Assembly (NCBI GenBank): GCA_964419605.1
Contig: CAYQQM010000017.1
Span: 5,189 to 69,188 of the forward strand
Length of the DNA stretch: 64,000 nucleotides
Source of the DNA: JABFXX01 sp964419605
GTDB lineage: Bacteria; Myxococcota_A; Polyangia; Haliangiales; Haliangiaceae
Reading direction: 5' to 3'
Position numbers and translations under genes: made by a program. Every line of letters begins with the position of its first letter. The first letter of the stretch is position 1. The notes under the pieces were generated by a model. The model was not told the origin of the DNA and ran no database searches. It worked only from the letters and a program-made list of their open reading frames with translations. Below are positions 49,115 through 58,484 of the stretch, in pieces.

Positions 49115-49756
49115 ATGCTTACAAAGATCTCGACTGCGTTCCACAAGGGCGGGTGGGGTATGTGGCCCATCCTGCTTACATCCGTCATCACCATTGCAAT
49201 CATCGTGGAGCGCGCGGTCTATTTGTTCCGCGCCTCGGTCGACAAGGACAAGCTGCTTGCGCTCCTCAAGAGCCAAGTCATGAGCGGCAACGTCCAGGGC
49301 GCAATCAAGGTCTGCTCAGGCAATCCAACGCCCATGACCCGGATCGTCCAGGCTGGACTCATGAAGTTCAACAAGAGCGATGAAGAAGTCCAAGCGGCGA
49401 TGGATGAAGCGGCGCTGCGCGAGCTGCCCAAGATCAATGCTCGTACGCCTTACCTCGCGATGACGGCGAACTTCGCCGTGATGGCGGGTCTGCTCGGAAC
49501 CATCGGCGGAATGATCACGTCGTTCGGCTCCGTGGGCTCGGACGAAGGTGGCAACAAAGCAACGGAGCTCGCCAACGGCATCTCGGAAGCGCTGAACTGT
49601 ACGTTCTTCGGAATCCTAACCTCGCTCATCGGTCTGCTGGGGTACTCGCTGCTTCAGGGCAAGACCACCGCGGTTACCGACGATATCAACGAGGTCACGG
49701 TGCAGGTCGTAAACTTGGTGACCACGCACCGGGCGCAAATGCAGCCCAATATGTAG
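49115..49756 (+). CDS. TolQ/ExbB-type proton channel protein
   Basis: A 213-residue inner-membrane protein. Three hydrophobic helices are visible (MWPILLTSVITIAIIVERAVYLF, residues ~15-37; NFAVMAGLLGTIGGMITSFGSV, ~120-145; NCTFFGILTSLIGLLGYSLL, ~165-185). The GTIGG-x-I and NG-x-x-E motifs (LLGTIGGMI, LANGISEALNCTFFGI) belong to the TolQ/ExbB/MotA channel. It forms, with the two ExbD-type proteins, a proton-driven motor. The ATG at 49115 is preferred. First gene of a four-gene operon. Confidence 0.92.
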   Translation: MLTKISTAFHKGGWGMWPILLTSVITIAIIVERAVYLFRASVDKDKLLALLKSQVMSGNVQGAIKVCSGNPTPMTRIVQAGLMKFNKSDEEVQAAMDEAALRELPKINARTPYLAMTANFAVMAGLLGTIGGMITSFGSVGSDEGGNKATELANGISEALNCTFFGILTSLIGLLGYSLLQGKTTAVTDDINEVTVQVVNLVTTHRAQMQPNM

Positions 49757-49808
49757 CTAGTTCTCGTCTGCCACAACTTGCACGCAATACAGGCGAGGAG
49801 AATTAGCT

Positions 49809-50315
49809 ATGGGCGCAGCAGTCGGTACCGGCGATGGAAAAAAGAGCGTTAACGTCGAGCTCAATATTGTTCCGTTCATCGATCTGATGAGCTGTTTGAC
49901 CGCATTCCTGCTCGTGACAGCGGTGTGGGTCAATATCGCCCAGATCAACATTCAGCCAAAAGGCCGAAGCCGCGACACCACGACAGTGATCAGCGACATC
50001 GACGAGGTAAAGCTGTCGGTGCTGTTACAGGCTGACCGAATTTGGGTCGGCTTGTCGCGGATCAACGAATTCCAAGAGATCCCCAAAAAGCCGGATGGCC
50101 CGGATTGGGAGAAATTCGAGACGACGATCAAAGAGCATAAGGCGTCGGCCTTCTTCGCGGACCGAACAGACATCGAGGTCGCGGCAGAATCTACCCGGGA
50201 CGCCCCGGTCAAATATCAAGACATCATCCATGCGATGGACGTGGCCCTGAAGGTCGGGTTCATCGATGTGGGACTTACCGACCCTAACGGCCTCTCTGCG
50301 CGGCCGAGCTTGTAA
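49809..50315 (+). CDS. ExbD/TolR-type protein 1
   Basis: A 168-residue protein with one N-terminal membrane helix. The proton-path Asp is in NIVPFIDLMSCLTAFLLVTAVW near residue 25, which matches the ExbD/TolR pattern. The periplasmic part (VKLSVLLQADRIWVGLSRINEFQEIP and YQDIIHAMDVALKVGFIDVGLTD) ends the ExbD fold. Typical SD before the start. Two ExbD-type partners with one ExbB are common in myxobacteria. Confidence 0.93.
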   Translation: MGAAVGTGDGKKSVNVELNIVPFIDLMSCLTAFLLVTAVWVNIAQINIQPKGRSRDTTTVISDIDEVKLSVLLQADRIWVGLSRINEFQEIPKKPDGPDWEKFETTIKEHKASAFFADRTDIEVAAESTRDAPVKYQDIIHAMDVALKVGFIDVGLTDPNGLSARPSL

Positions 50316-50324
50316 AGGAAAGCC

Positions 50325-50933
50325 ATGCCGGTACATTCAGCAGGCCCGCGCCTCTACCACTCTGTTCGATTCAAGCACTTGGTAAAACACTCGGGGTCGA
50401 GCGCATCGGCGCGCGCCTCGAACATCGCGATGAACCTGACTCCGTTCGTCGACATGATGACGATTCTCGTCACGTTCCTCTTGATGGTGTTTTCGTCCAC
50501 AGGTCAGCTGCTTCAAGCCCAAAAAGGCCTGGACCTGCCGATTGCAGACCGCCGCGATACGTTGCAGGAGGCGCCGGTTATCATCGTTACGAAGAACGAA
50601 ATTACCTATCAGGGGCAGCTGGTGGCGACGACCGAGAGCGTACTACTCGACGACTCGCCAACGTTTAAGGTCGATGCGCTGTTCGAGCGCCTCGACGCGA
50701 GCGCCAAGAAGATCAAGGAGGATGCCCTGATGGGCAAACTGCCCAAAGATCTCGCCAAAGCATGTGAGGACGCAAAGCAAAACATCCGGGCCGCCGCGGG
50801 CAAGTTCTGCCCTGATGGATTGGCGATCCTCCAGGCGGACGAAGGCAGCGACGCCCGGCTGATCAACAAAATCGTGAATACGGCCAAACTTGCGGGGTTC
50901 GACAATCTGTTGTTCGCGGTGAAGAACAAGTAA
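50325..50933 (+). CDS. ExbD/TolR-type protein 2
   Basis: A 202-residue protein with the membrane helix and Asp in NLTPFVDMMTILVTFLLMVFSS, near residue 45, and a periplasmic part carrying an extra loop (residues ~105-150, LDASAKKIKEDALMGKLPKD) absent in the shorter partner. SD AAAGGAAAG lies just before the ATG. It should pair with the ExbB and the first ExbD to transmit proton energy, perhaps to the lipoprotein encoded next. Confidence 0.93.
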   Translation: MPVHSAGPRLYHSVRFKHLVKHSGSSASARASNIAMNLTPFVDMMTILVTFLLMVFSSTGQLLQAQKGLDLPIADRRDTLQEAPVIIVTKNEITYQGQLVATTESVLLDDSPTFKVDALFERLDASAKKIKEDALMGKLPKDLAKACEDAKQNIRAAAGKFCPDGLAILQADEGSDARLINKIVNTAKLAGFDNLLFAVKNK

Positions 50934-50987
50934 GATTGAGCTTGGGTCCCAATTTCACGGACCCAAACGCGTGAAAGGGAATTTGGC

Positions 50988-53132
50988 ATGAAGCGACTTG
51001 CTCCCCTGTTGGTGGCGGGCATGTGGGTTAGCCTCGTTGGCTGTCCTGACAACCCCTACAAGGCGAAGACCTGGATCAAGAAGCTTGATGACCCGCGCGA
51101 GGCCGAGCGTGCAGTCACCCAGCTCGAACAGCTCGGCGACCCAAGTGCGATCGATGCGCTCGGGCAGGCGTGGCTGGCCCAGGGTAAGCCGGTTCGCCTG
51201 CTCCAGGTCATTATTGCGCTGGCTCGTCCCCTAACCCCGGAGCAGGCCAAATCCGCCTACTTGACCGACTACGAAGGCGGCCGAAAAGCGAGCTGGGCAT
51301 CTGCCCTACCGTTCTTGCAGAAGGCGCTCACCGAGGTCGACGAAGCCAATCCGCGATCAGTCGACAGCGCCAAAAAGGCCGCAGACGCGCTCGGCGAAGC
51401 CCGTATTGAGGGTGGCATCGACGCTTTGGTCGATATCGCGACGAAACCCCTCACCAAGAAGCTGATCTCGGCGCAAGTCGCCGCCACTCGCGCTCTTGGC
51501 AAGTACGAGCCGGAAAAGCAAAAGGCGGCCGCCGCGCTCATGAAGATCGTCGATACGCAGCCGCCGGAACACCCTCGAACAGCAAAGGAAAAGGATAAAG
51601 CCCGAGCGCTCGAGGAGAAATACGGCCTATTCCTCGGCGTCACCGGCGCCGCGATCAACGCGTTGTCCGAACTGCGCGTCCCGGCAGCGACCAAATCGCT
51701 GATCATGTCGATGTATCGGACTCCAGAGCTATTTGCTCAGATTCGACGGGCCCTTGTTGCCAGTGGGCCCTCGGCCGAGGTCGATCTGCGCAAGATCCTG
51801 CGGGGCGAACACGCCGAGGTAAACCAACTCTTCAAGGATAAGCGTCTCGACATCTACTGCGGCGACAAGGCCGACAAAGCCGAGGCCAAGGACTGCGTGC
51901 CGGTGTCTGCGAAAGATTTCTATCCCGCCGTTGTACTCGGCGATTTCTACAATCCAGCTTCTGTTCCAGATCTCCTCATTGCCCTTGGCCGCCCGGCCCT
52001 GCCGCAGTACTACGCCGACGACCAGCCTAGCGCGACAACGCAGTATCACGCGATCTTCGACGCACTGCGCAAGATTGGATCCAACGCTGCAGCGGAGAAA
52101 GTGCGCTCCATGTGGTCGGGCAAAGGCGAACTCAACATCCGAATCATGGCGATTGGCGCGTATCCCTTCGTTGCGCGGGATACTGCCGGGCTCGATGAGC
52201 TGGGGAAAATCGCCGCCGACAACGCGGCGGACGCCAATCTCCGCACGGAGGCAGCGACAGCGTTTGCGCGAATGGCAACCAGCGCCGACGACATCAAAGT
52301 GCTAACCGATCTGGCGCAAAAGTACTTCGACGCGAGCGATAAGAAGCGCAAAGAAGCGGATGGGAAACCCAAAGCGGACGCAGCGGCTGCCGATAAAGAG
52401 CTTGAGCTCGCCCGCAAACATGTTGAGGAAGCCAAGTCGGCAGCGCTCAAAGCGACGCACGACGCGTCGCAAGGAGCGGACGCGATTCGCGCCGCAACCG
52501 AGAAGGCAAAGAAAGCCGAAGAAGACCTCAAAGTCGCAAAGAAGAAGCACAAAGAGGCGTCCGCGCCATTCAAGTCCGCCGACTCGCTTGCGAAGGCATA
52601 CCGAGGATATGCGCGGATGTTCCAAACCCACATCGCTCGCATCGCCGCTGCGATCCGCTGCAAGACTGACCAGAATTGCTACGTCGCAACGCTCAAGCAA
52701 ACCGAAGAACAGGCCGCTGAGAACTGCGGTCCGTACATCAAGGACCTGGCGAGCTGGACCAAGGACGAAAAACAGGGACTTTTGGAGGGACAGGTCGAGC
52801 GCGCCATGCTCGAACTCGGCAAACAAGGCCAAAAAGCCGCTACCCACACCGATGCACTGCTCGACGCGGCCAAAAGCGACGACCGGCTGATTCGGCAGAG
52901 CATTCTCCTTGCGCTGCCGAAAATCGCCAAGCTGCCGTGTGCCCAATGCGAGCTCAAACTCGATGCCGCAATTAAGGCTGGGGAAGGCAAGAGCACGCTC
53001 GGCGACCTCAACCTGGAAACGACGATGCTGCGAAACTACTTTGCGTGGGCTGGCGGCAAAACTCCTTCGCCGACGAACGAGGCTGCGCCTGCTGCCGGGT
53101 CCGGCGACGGCAAGCCCGCGGCCAGCAAATAG
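50988..53132 (+). CDS. Large HEAT-repeat lipoprotein
   Basis: A 714-residue protein with lipobox VSLVGC (Cys 19). The first ~450 residues form HEAT-like helical repeats (AVTQLEQLGDPSAIDALGQAWL, AATRALGKYEPEKQKAAAALM, AAINALSELRVPAATKSLIMS, NLRTEAATAFARMATSADDIKVL). Residues ~450-540 are a very Lys/Ala-rich coiled coil (KRKEADGKPKADAAAADKELELARKHVEEAKS), followed by further helical repeats with four Cys (CKTDQNC, CAQC). The C-terminus is Pro/Ala rich. It lies in the ExbB-ExbD-ExbD operon and probably works with that motor, for instance in outer-membrane transport or gliding. Confidence 0.88.
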   Translation: MKRLAPLLVAGMWVSLVGCPDNPYKAKTWIKKLDDPREAERAVTQLEQLGDPSAIDALGQAWLAQGKPVRLLQVIIALARPLTPEQAKSAYLTDYEGGRKASWASALPFLQKALTEVDEANPRSVDSAKKAADALGEARIEGGIDALVDIATKPLTKKLISAQVAATRALGKYEPEKQKAAAALMKIVDTQPPEHPRTAKEKDKARALEEKYGLFLGVTGAAINALSELRVPAATKSLIMSMYRTPELFAQIRRALVASGPSAEVDLRKILRGEHAEVNQLFKDKRLDIYCGDKADKAEAKDCVPVSAKDFYPAVVLGDFYNPASVPDLLIALGRPALPQYYADDQPSATTQYHAIFDALRKIGSNAAAEKVRSMWSGKGELNIRIMAIGAYPFVARDTAGLDELGKIAADNAADANLRTEAATAFARMATSADDIKVLTDLAQKYFDASDKKRKEADGKPKADAAAADKELELARKHVEEAKSAALKATHDASQGADAIRAATEKAKKAEEDLKVAKKKHKEASAPFKSADSLAKAYRGYARMFQTHIARIAAAIRCKTDQNCYVATLKQTEEQAAENCGPYIKDLASWTKDEKQGLLEGQVERAMLELGKQGQKAATHTDALLDAAKSDDRLIRQSILLALPKIAKLPCAQCELKLDAAIKAGEGKSTLGDLNLETTMLRNYFAWAGGKTPSPTNEAAPAAGSGDGKPAASK

Positions 53133-53141
53133 AAATTTGGC

Positions 53142-53975
53142 CTACATCGCGCACTGGTAAATCGAGGCGATTTCCGGTGCGCTTAGCGCATGGTCGTAGA
53201 GCAACACCTCGTCGATCGATCCTTGAAACGCGTTGCTATCGACGGTTCGATTCGTTGCGCCCACGCGAACCGCAATGCCTACGTCGGAAAAGGTAGCGCC
53301 GCCGACTGCGGTGTTGCTGATGGAAGCACTGGGTTGTCCATTTTGGAAAAATGACACACTGGTGGGGGACGACGCTCCGTTCCACGCTGCGCAAACGTGG
53401 ACCCAGGCGGAGATAGGAATGGCTCCTCCGACAGCGACGTCATCGTAGTTCGTGAAGAACGCGATACGCCATCCGGGCGGCGACGATTCGTTTGGCCTCA
53501 GGTACATGGACCACCCGCGGCCCCCCATCATCGTTTTGTCCACAAGGGTGGCGAGAGTTCCAGTATAAGGATTCGCAGTAGTCTCGGTGCGCATCCACGT
53601 GCAAACCGTGAGCGAACCCAAATTGTCGAACCCAGGCGGAAATACCGCAAAATCTGTCGAGGCATCAAATGTGATGGCGTTTCCGATCCTTCCAGTTACC
53701 CAGGTCACGCCGGACAACTCCGCATCGTGAGGTACGCGAGCCTTATCTTTGGCGATTGTGCCCGAGCCCTCGTCTAGTGGAAGGTATGCAACCAGCCCCG
53801 TGATCGCGAGCGCAGCTGCGCATGGCTGCGGTGCGGCAGGGCTATCCAGACCGTCGAGCTTGGCGTCGTGCACGCCACTGGCGTCGGTGCTGCCGCTTCC
53901 ACGATGTGCGTCGAACAGTGATTGCGAACAGCCCGCTATCACCACGAGCAGCGACAGTTCGTAGGGAGCACGCAT
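53142..53975 (-). CDS. Lipoprotein with a LamG-like domain
   Basis: A 277-residue protein with lipobox LLVVIAGCSQS (Cys 16) and a Ser/Asp/Gly-rich linker to about 60. A LamG/concanavalin-like domain follows: LVAYLPLDEGSGTIAKDKA, then LTVCTWMRTETTA, WVHVCAAWNGASSPTSVSFFQNGQ and SIDEVLLYDHALSAPEIASIYQ, which is the classical end of this family. Such domains bind sugars or glycoproteins on the cell surface. Start ATG at 53975 gives the signal peptide directly. The gene is convergent with the HEAT lipoprotein gene. Confidence 0.88.
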   Translation of the reverse strand: MRAPYELSLLVVIAGCSQSLFDAHRGSGSTDASGVHDAKLDGLDSPAAPQPCAAALAITGLVAYLPLDEGSGTIAKDKARVPHDAELSGVTWVTGRIGNAITFDASTDFAVFPPGFDNLGSLTVCTWMRTETTANPYTGTLATLVDKTMMGGRGWSMYLRPNESSPPGWRIAFFTNYDDVAVGGAIPISAWVHVCAAWNGASSPTSVSFFQNGQPSASISNTAVGGATFSDVGIAVRVGATNRTVDSNAFQGSIDEVLLYDHALSAPEIASIYQCAM

Positions 53976-54050
53976 GATCCAGCTACAATATGCCAGAATG
54001 CGATAGCGGAAGAAGCTATCGACGCCCAAGTGACTGCCCCCGAGGGTAGG

Positions 54051-56195
54051 TTATTTGCGTCTCCTGGGGTGCGCTGGATTGGGAGGAAGGCCGGCGTGCT
54101 GGGTAAGCGCGGTGCCGCGCCGGACCGCGGCGACGCGCTGCGGCCGTTTGGTGCTTGCAGCAGGCTGCCATGATGGCACGAGGGCGTGTTTGCCACCGCC
54201 GATCAGGTCGCTGCGGCCCATGCGGTGCAGGGCTTCGCGCAGCAGCGGCCAGTTCGCAGGATCGTGGTAGCGCAAGAATGCCTTGTGCAGTCGGCGACGC
54301 TCCAATCCCCGGACGACGTGAACGCGTTCTTTGGCGACCAGAGACCGCAGCGGCGAATAACCCGTGTGATACATCGCTGTTGCACTTGCCATAGGGGAAG
54401 GCAAAAACGCTTGAACTTGATCCGGTCGAAAACCGTTGCGCTTGAGCCATAGCGCCAGATTCAGCATGTCGTCGTCGGTAGTTCCCGGGTGCGCAGCGAT
54501 GAAGTACGGAATCAGGTACTGCTCCTTCTTGGCTTCGGCCGAGTAACGGTCGAACAACTCCTTGAATCGATCGTACGTTGCGATCCCAGGTTTCATCATG
54601 TAACGCAGCGGGCCGTCTTCGGTATGCTCGGGAGCGATCTTCAAGTAGCCGCCGGTGTGGTGTTGGGCAAGCTCTCGAATCCATTCTGGAGACCGCACCG
54701 CGAGGTCGTAGCGAACACCTGAGGCAACAAAGATGCGTTTGATTCCGGGAATCGCGCGCGCGGCTTTGTACAACGCGATGAGCGGAGAGTGGTCGGTGCG
54801 CAGGTTGTCGCAGATGCCGGGGAATACGCACGACGGTTTGCGGCATGCGGCCTCGATGTCGCGACTCTTGCAGCTCATGCGATACATATTTGCCGTGGGG
54901 CCGCCCAGGTCGGAGATGTTGCCGGTAAACCCGGGGGTCACATCGCGAATGCGTTCGATTTCACGAACGATCGACGATTGCGATCGGCTCTGAATCATTC
55001 GGCCTTCATGTTCGGTGATCGAGCAGAAGCTGCATCCGCCAAAGCATCCGCGCATAATCGTGACCGAGAACTTGATCATGTCGTACGCTGGAAGCTTTTT
55101 GCCGGCGTGACGGGGATGGGGCAGCCGCGAAAACGGCAGCTCGTAGAGTTCGTCGATCTCTGCTGTGGTCAGTGGTATCGGCGGCGGATTGATCCAAACG
55201 AAAGATCCACCTCGGTTGCCATGCGACTGCATCAGTGCGCGCGCATTTCCGGGGTTGGCTTCGAGATGCAGGATGCGCGACGCGTGAGCGTACAATACTG
55301 GATCCGCGGAGACTTGCTCGAAGCTCGGCATGCGGATGACGTGCGGAGTGCCGTCTCGCGCGGGAGCTCTTCGGCCAAGCGGAATCAGGGTGGGAGGGCG
55401 ATCGCTGGGGCAGGGCAGGGAGTTCGGCGACTCGGGGCTGGTGGCGTACGGATTGGGCGTTGGAGCGGTGTTGCGGGAACTGTCGATCGATGTTGAGTCG
55501 ATTGCGCGAAATCCAGGAAGAATCTCGTCGACGAGAAATGCGGTTCCTCGAAGATCTCGGAGCGCGGCGGGCTCTGCTCCTGCAGCCAACCGATGTGCGA
55601 TCTCAACGATGGCGCGCTCTGCATTGCCATACACCAACAGGTCTGCCGCCGCATCGACGAGAACCGACCGACGCACGCGGTCGCTCCAGTAGTCGTAGTG
55701 CGCAATTCTACGCAAGCTTGCCTCGATGCCGCCGATGACAACGGGGACATCTCCATACGCCTCGCGGCAGCGCTGGGCGTACACGATCACCGACCGGTCA
55801 GGGCGCAGCCCGCTTTCGCCGTCGGGAGAGTACGCATCGTCGCTGCGAATCTTTTTGTCGGCGGTGTAGCGGTTCACCATCGAGTCCATGTTTCCCGCGG
55901 TGACACCCCACATGACGTTGGGCCGCCCGAGCGCTCTAAAAGGCTCGGCGGAGCGCCAGTCGGGCTGATCGAGAATGCCAACGCGAAACCCATGGCGCTC
56001 GAGCAAGCGGCCGATCAGCGCCATGCCGAAGCTGGGATGGTCGACGTACGCGTCACCTGTAACGAGCACGACGTCGCAACTGTCCCAGCCAAGCTCGTCC
56101 ATCTCCGCGCGCGAAGTCGGCAATACCGGCGCAATACCGAACCGGTGCGCCCAATACGGGCGGTGGGAAAACAGCGGCTTAGCCGGTTCGAGCAC
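54051..56195 (-). CDS. YgiQ-family radical SAM protein
   Basis: A 714-residue protein of usual length. The radical SAM iron-sulphur site is CFGGCSFCSITEHEG (C-x3-C-x2-C), near residue 400. N-terminal region MLEPAKPLFSHRPYWAHRFG and DVVLVTGDAYVDHPSFGMALIGR and the block FVASGVRYDLAVRSP and YLKIAPEHTEDGPLRYMMKPG match UPF0313/YgiQ. The very C-terminal tail is basic and Ala-rich (RPQRVAAVRRG), as in other members. The reaction catalysed by YgiQ is not known. No operon partner is near. Confidence 0.95.
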   Translation of the reverse strand: MLEPAKPLFSHRPYWAHRFGIAPVLPTSRAEMDELGWDSCDVVLVTGDAYVDHPSFGMALIGRLLERHGFRVGILDQPDWRSAEPFRALGRPNVMWGVTAGNMDSMVNRYTADKKIRSDDAYSPDGESGLRPDRSVIVYAQRCREAYGDVPVVIGGIEASLRRIAHYDYWSDRVRRSVLVDAAADLLVYGNAERAIVEIAHRLAAGAEPAALRDLRGTAFLVDEILPGFRAIDSTSIDSSRNTAPTPNPYATSPESPNSLPCPSDRPPTLIPLGRRAPARDGTPHVIRMPSFEQVSADPVLYAHASRILHLEANPGNARALMQSHGNRGGSFVWINPPPIPLTTAEIDELYELPFSRLPHPRHAGKKLPAYDMIKFSVTIMRGCFGGCSFCSITEHEGRMIQSRSQSSIVREIERIRDVTPGFTGNISDLGGPTANMYRMSCKSRDIEAACRKPSCVFPGICDNLRTDHSPLIALYKAARAIPGIKRIFVASGVRYDLAVRSPEWIRELAQHHTGGYLKIAPEHTEDGPLRYMMKPGIATYDRFKELFDRYSAEAKKEQYLIPYFIAAHPGTTDDDMLNLALWLKRNGFRPDQVQAFLPSPMASATAMYHTGYSPLRSLVAKERVHVVRGLERRRLHKAFLRYHDPANWPLLREALHRMGRSDLIGGGKHALVPSWQPAASTKRPQRVAAVRRGTALTQHAGLPPNPAHPRRRK

Positions 56196-56304
56196 GAGGA
56201 TTGAGTACTATCCAGTACGTGAAAAGGAAATGACAATCGCAGAAAAGGTCGTTGCTCCGGCTAATGTGCGGCCCGGGTGGTCACGAACTTGCGGGGGGCT
56301 GTAC

Positions 56305-57708
56305 TTAGCGACGAGCTGGAGGACCGCTGCCGGTTTGCAGTGCGGCCTGGGTTTCGGTTGCCGTGGCCTCTACCACTCCGGCACCCTTAGGCAGGTGCGC
56401 GCGCAATTCGATCGGGCGATCGAGGGTGAGCCAGTACCGAACCGTCTTGCGTTTGGGCGCGCCAATCTCGACGAGTTCCTCGACGCTCGCCGGAGCTATG
56501 TCCAACGACACCGGAACCGGGACGACGCGACGGCGCAGCAGGACATGCGCGCGGGGGGCATCGGCCGCGATTTGGACAGCAATGGTCGTTGCTTGCGGAG
56601 TTTCCTGCATCTCGAAACTAGGTGGCGGAGGAACCAGCGACGGTGGTGCCTCTCCTCGCCCTCGCAGCCCGACGAACAACCCTGCTGCCCCGATTGCGAT
56701 GCTGACGGTGGCTGCAGTGTAGAGCGCATAGGGGCGCGCCGCTGCAGATCCATACTCGCGTTTGCCAGGAGCCGCTGTGGGCTGTGCGAGTTCGGAACCG
56801 GTGTAGGGCTGGCGGCGGCGGCGCTTTGGCGCCGAGACGCCATCGCGTCGAGTATCGAATTCGGACAGGGCGGCTTCCACGTCGATCATCGAGGACAATC
56901 TGTCGTCGGGATTCTTGGCGAGCAGTTTCGTCAGGATCAATTCCGCGAGCCCATGCGGTACGTCGCCTCCTGTCAGCGGCGGCGGCAGATCATGAACGAT
57001 GCGGTGTAGTACCTGACGGGGTTCGTCGCCGGTGAATGGCCGGCGTGCAGTGAGTGCTTCGTACAAGATCACGCCAAGCGCGTAGATGTCTGCGCGCTTG
57101 TCGACAGACTCTGGGGCGAGGATCTGTTCGGGGGCCATGAATTCCGGCGTCCCCATGACCATGCTTTGTTGCTGGTCGTCCTGCGTCAGGAAGCGCGAGA
57201 TGCCGAAGTCGAGCACTTTGACGTGATCCGGTGCATTGCTCTCGTCGGTGAGGAACACGTTGTCGGACTTCAGATCGCGATGCACGATGCCGGCATTGTG
57301 TGCGGCGTGTAGGGCGGAAGCGATCTGGCTTGCGATGCGTACCGCTCGCCGCACCGGCATGCCACCGGTGCGATAGATTTCATCAGTCAGCAGCGTGCCC
57401 TCTAGATACTCGAACGCGATGTAAGGAATGTGATTTTGAGTGAATCCCATGTCTGTGGATTCGACGATATTGGGGTGGCCCAGGGTTCCTGCCGCGCGCG
57501 CCTCGTTCATGAACCTCTCGACCACGATGGCATCGGTCGCCAGTTCAGGGTGGAGAATCTTCATCGCGACACGCCGGTTGATCAGCGTGTGTTCGGCCAA
57601 GAATACCGTCCCCATGCCGCCTTGCCCGAGCAGTTGAATGATCCGGTAGCGACCTTCGACGACGTCGCCCGGATTCGCAACGGCGTCGCGCCGCTGTACT
57701 GCCAGCAT
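56305..57708 (-). CDS. Ser/Thr protein kinase
   Basis: A 467-residue Pkn-type kinase. The catalytic domain (about 20-280) has LGQGGMGTVFLAEH, Lys in VAMKILHPELATDAIV, HRDLKSDN, DFGISRFL and APEQ in FMAPEQILAPES. A membrane helix lies near 340 (ALYTAATVSIAIGAAGLFVGL) and a PEGA-like C-terminal domain follows (VLLRRRVVPVPVSLDIAPAS, RYWLTLDRPIELRAHLPKG). Unlike the kinase at 12812-14431 the catalytic loop is the common HRDLK. Divergent from the SUI1 gene (82 bp). Substrates unknown; the external domain implies a surface signal. Confidence 0.95.
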   Translation of the reverse strand: MLAVQRRDAVANPGDVVEGRYRIIQLLGQGGMGTVFLAEHTLINRRVAMKILHPELATDAIVVERFMNEARAAGTLGHPNIVESTDMGFTQNHIPYIAFEYLEGTLLTDEIYRTGGMPVRRAVRIASQIASALHAAHNAGIVHRDLKSDNVFLTDESNAPDHVKVLDFGISRFLTQDDQQQSMVMGTPEFMAPEQILAPESVDKRADIYALGVILYEALTARRPFTGDEPRQVLHRIVHDLPPPLTGGDVPHGLAELILTKLLAKNPDDRLSSMIDVEAALSEFDTRRDGVSAPKRRRRQPYTGSELAQPTAAPGKREYGSAAARPYALYTAATVSIAIGAAGLFVGLRGRGEAPPSLVPPPPSFEMQETPQATTIAVQIAADAPRAHVLLRRRVVPVPVSLDIAPASVEELVEIGAPKRKTVRYWLTLDRPIELRAHLPKGAGVVEATATETQAALQTGSGPPARR

Positions 57709-57790
57709 TCATCGACCATGGTCGAACGAGACCGACCGTAAGACAAGGATTTCAAAGCGCGATTCACGTGTCGCAGGCTGGAGGCGATGT

Positions 57791-58396
57791 ATGCTGGTAC
57801 ACGCTCCCGTGACTGCAAAAGCCCCGCCGCGCAACAAGTCGACCCCGGGCTCGCCTGCTCCGGTGTTCCATTCGCCGTTTGCACCGCTTGCTTCTCTCGA
57901 TCTGCCGATTGGCCAGGCCGCAGCGCAGGTCGATCTACCTCCGCACTCGCGCCCCGGCGGAGCCGGCGCTATCGATCTACCTCCGCACTCCCGTAGCGGG
58001 AGTGCTGCGCGCGCCGGCGACCCCGGGAAGTCCCTGACGAGGGGCGGAGCCGGGGCTATCGATCTACCTCCGCACTCCCGTAGCGGGAGTGCTGCGCGCC
58101 CCGGCGGAGCCGGGGCTATCGATACGGCAACTCCGCTCGCCGCGGGCCCTACGGGGCCGGCCCGTGCTGTCGTGCGCCTGGAGCGCAAGCACCGACGCGG
58201 CAAAGAGGTCACCGTGGTGGAAAAGCTTGGACTGTCTGCCGAGGAGCTGGAGATTTGGTGTCGCGACTTGAAGCGGACGTTGGGATGTGGCGGCGGAGTG
58301 GAACAGGCCGCGATCGTGCTCCAAGGGGATTTTCGCACTCGTTTGCCCGATGCACTGGGCAAACTCGGTGTTAGGCGCGTCACGGTTTCCGGTTAG
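57791..58396 (+). CDS. SUI1/eIF1-type translation factor with repeat-expanded N-terminus
   Basis: A 201-residue protein. The C-terminal ~75 residues are a normal SUI1 (YciH/eIF1-like) domain: AVVRLERKHRRGKEVTVVEKLG, LKRTLGCGGGVE and GDFRTRLPDALGKLGVRRVTVSG. Bacterial SUI1 proteins are usually ~105-120 residues, with a short N-terminus. Here the first ~120 residues are low-complexity, made of copies of IDLPPHSRSGSAA and PGGAGAIDLPPHS, which are the translations of DNA repeats within the gene (57930-58123). Reading frame is kept through all copies (offsets 42 and 87 bp). The SUI1 domain itself looks intact. Start at 57791, with GATGTATG just before. Confidence 0.9.
   Translation: MLVHAPVTAKAPPRNKSTPGSPAPVFHSPFAPLASLDLPIGQAAAQVDLPPHSRPGGAGAIDLPPHSRSGSAARAGDPGKSLTRGGAGAIDLPPHSRSGSAARPGGAGAIDTATPLAAGPTGPARAVVRLERKHRRGKEVTVVEKLGLSAEELEIWCRDLKRTLGCGGGVEQAAIVLQGDFRTRLPDALGKLGVRRVTVSG
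57930..58123. repeat. In-frame palindromic repeats inside the SUI1 gene
   Basis: A unit starting ATCGATCTACCTCC with the hairpin CACTCCCG-TAG-CGGGAGTG recurs: partial copy at 57930-57967, copy at 57971-58010 (hairpin 57986-58004), copy at 58058-58117 (hairpin 58073-58091), and a start of another at 58118. The stretch GGCGGAGCCGG(G/C)GCT separates them. Offsets are 42 and 87 bp, both multiples of three. The units are palindromic mobile-type elements that stayed in frame, like the palindromic elements described inside rickettsial genes. Confidence 0.8.
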
Positions 58397-58484
58397 GACG
58401 AGCACAACTTGCGAAACGCATTCGCGGGCTACCGAATGCGGCTTTTCATAGTACTCACGGTAGTATATACCTTCCGATAGCACC

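Noticed and set aside
57786..58396. CRISPR-like reading of the regular repeats
   Set aside because: The units are palindromic, in frame within a coding sequence, only three in number, and have no spacers of constant length or cas genes nearby.
58397..58484. Riboswitch before the kinase gene
   Set aside because: Only a short dyad (ATAGTACT/TAGTATAT) is present; no known aptamer pattern.
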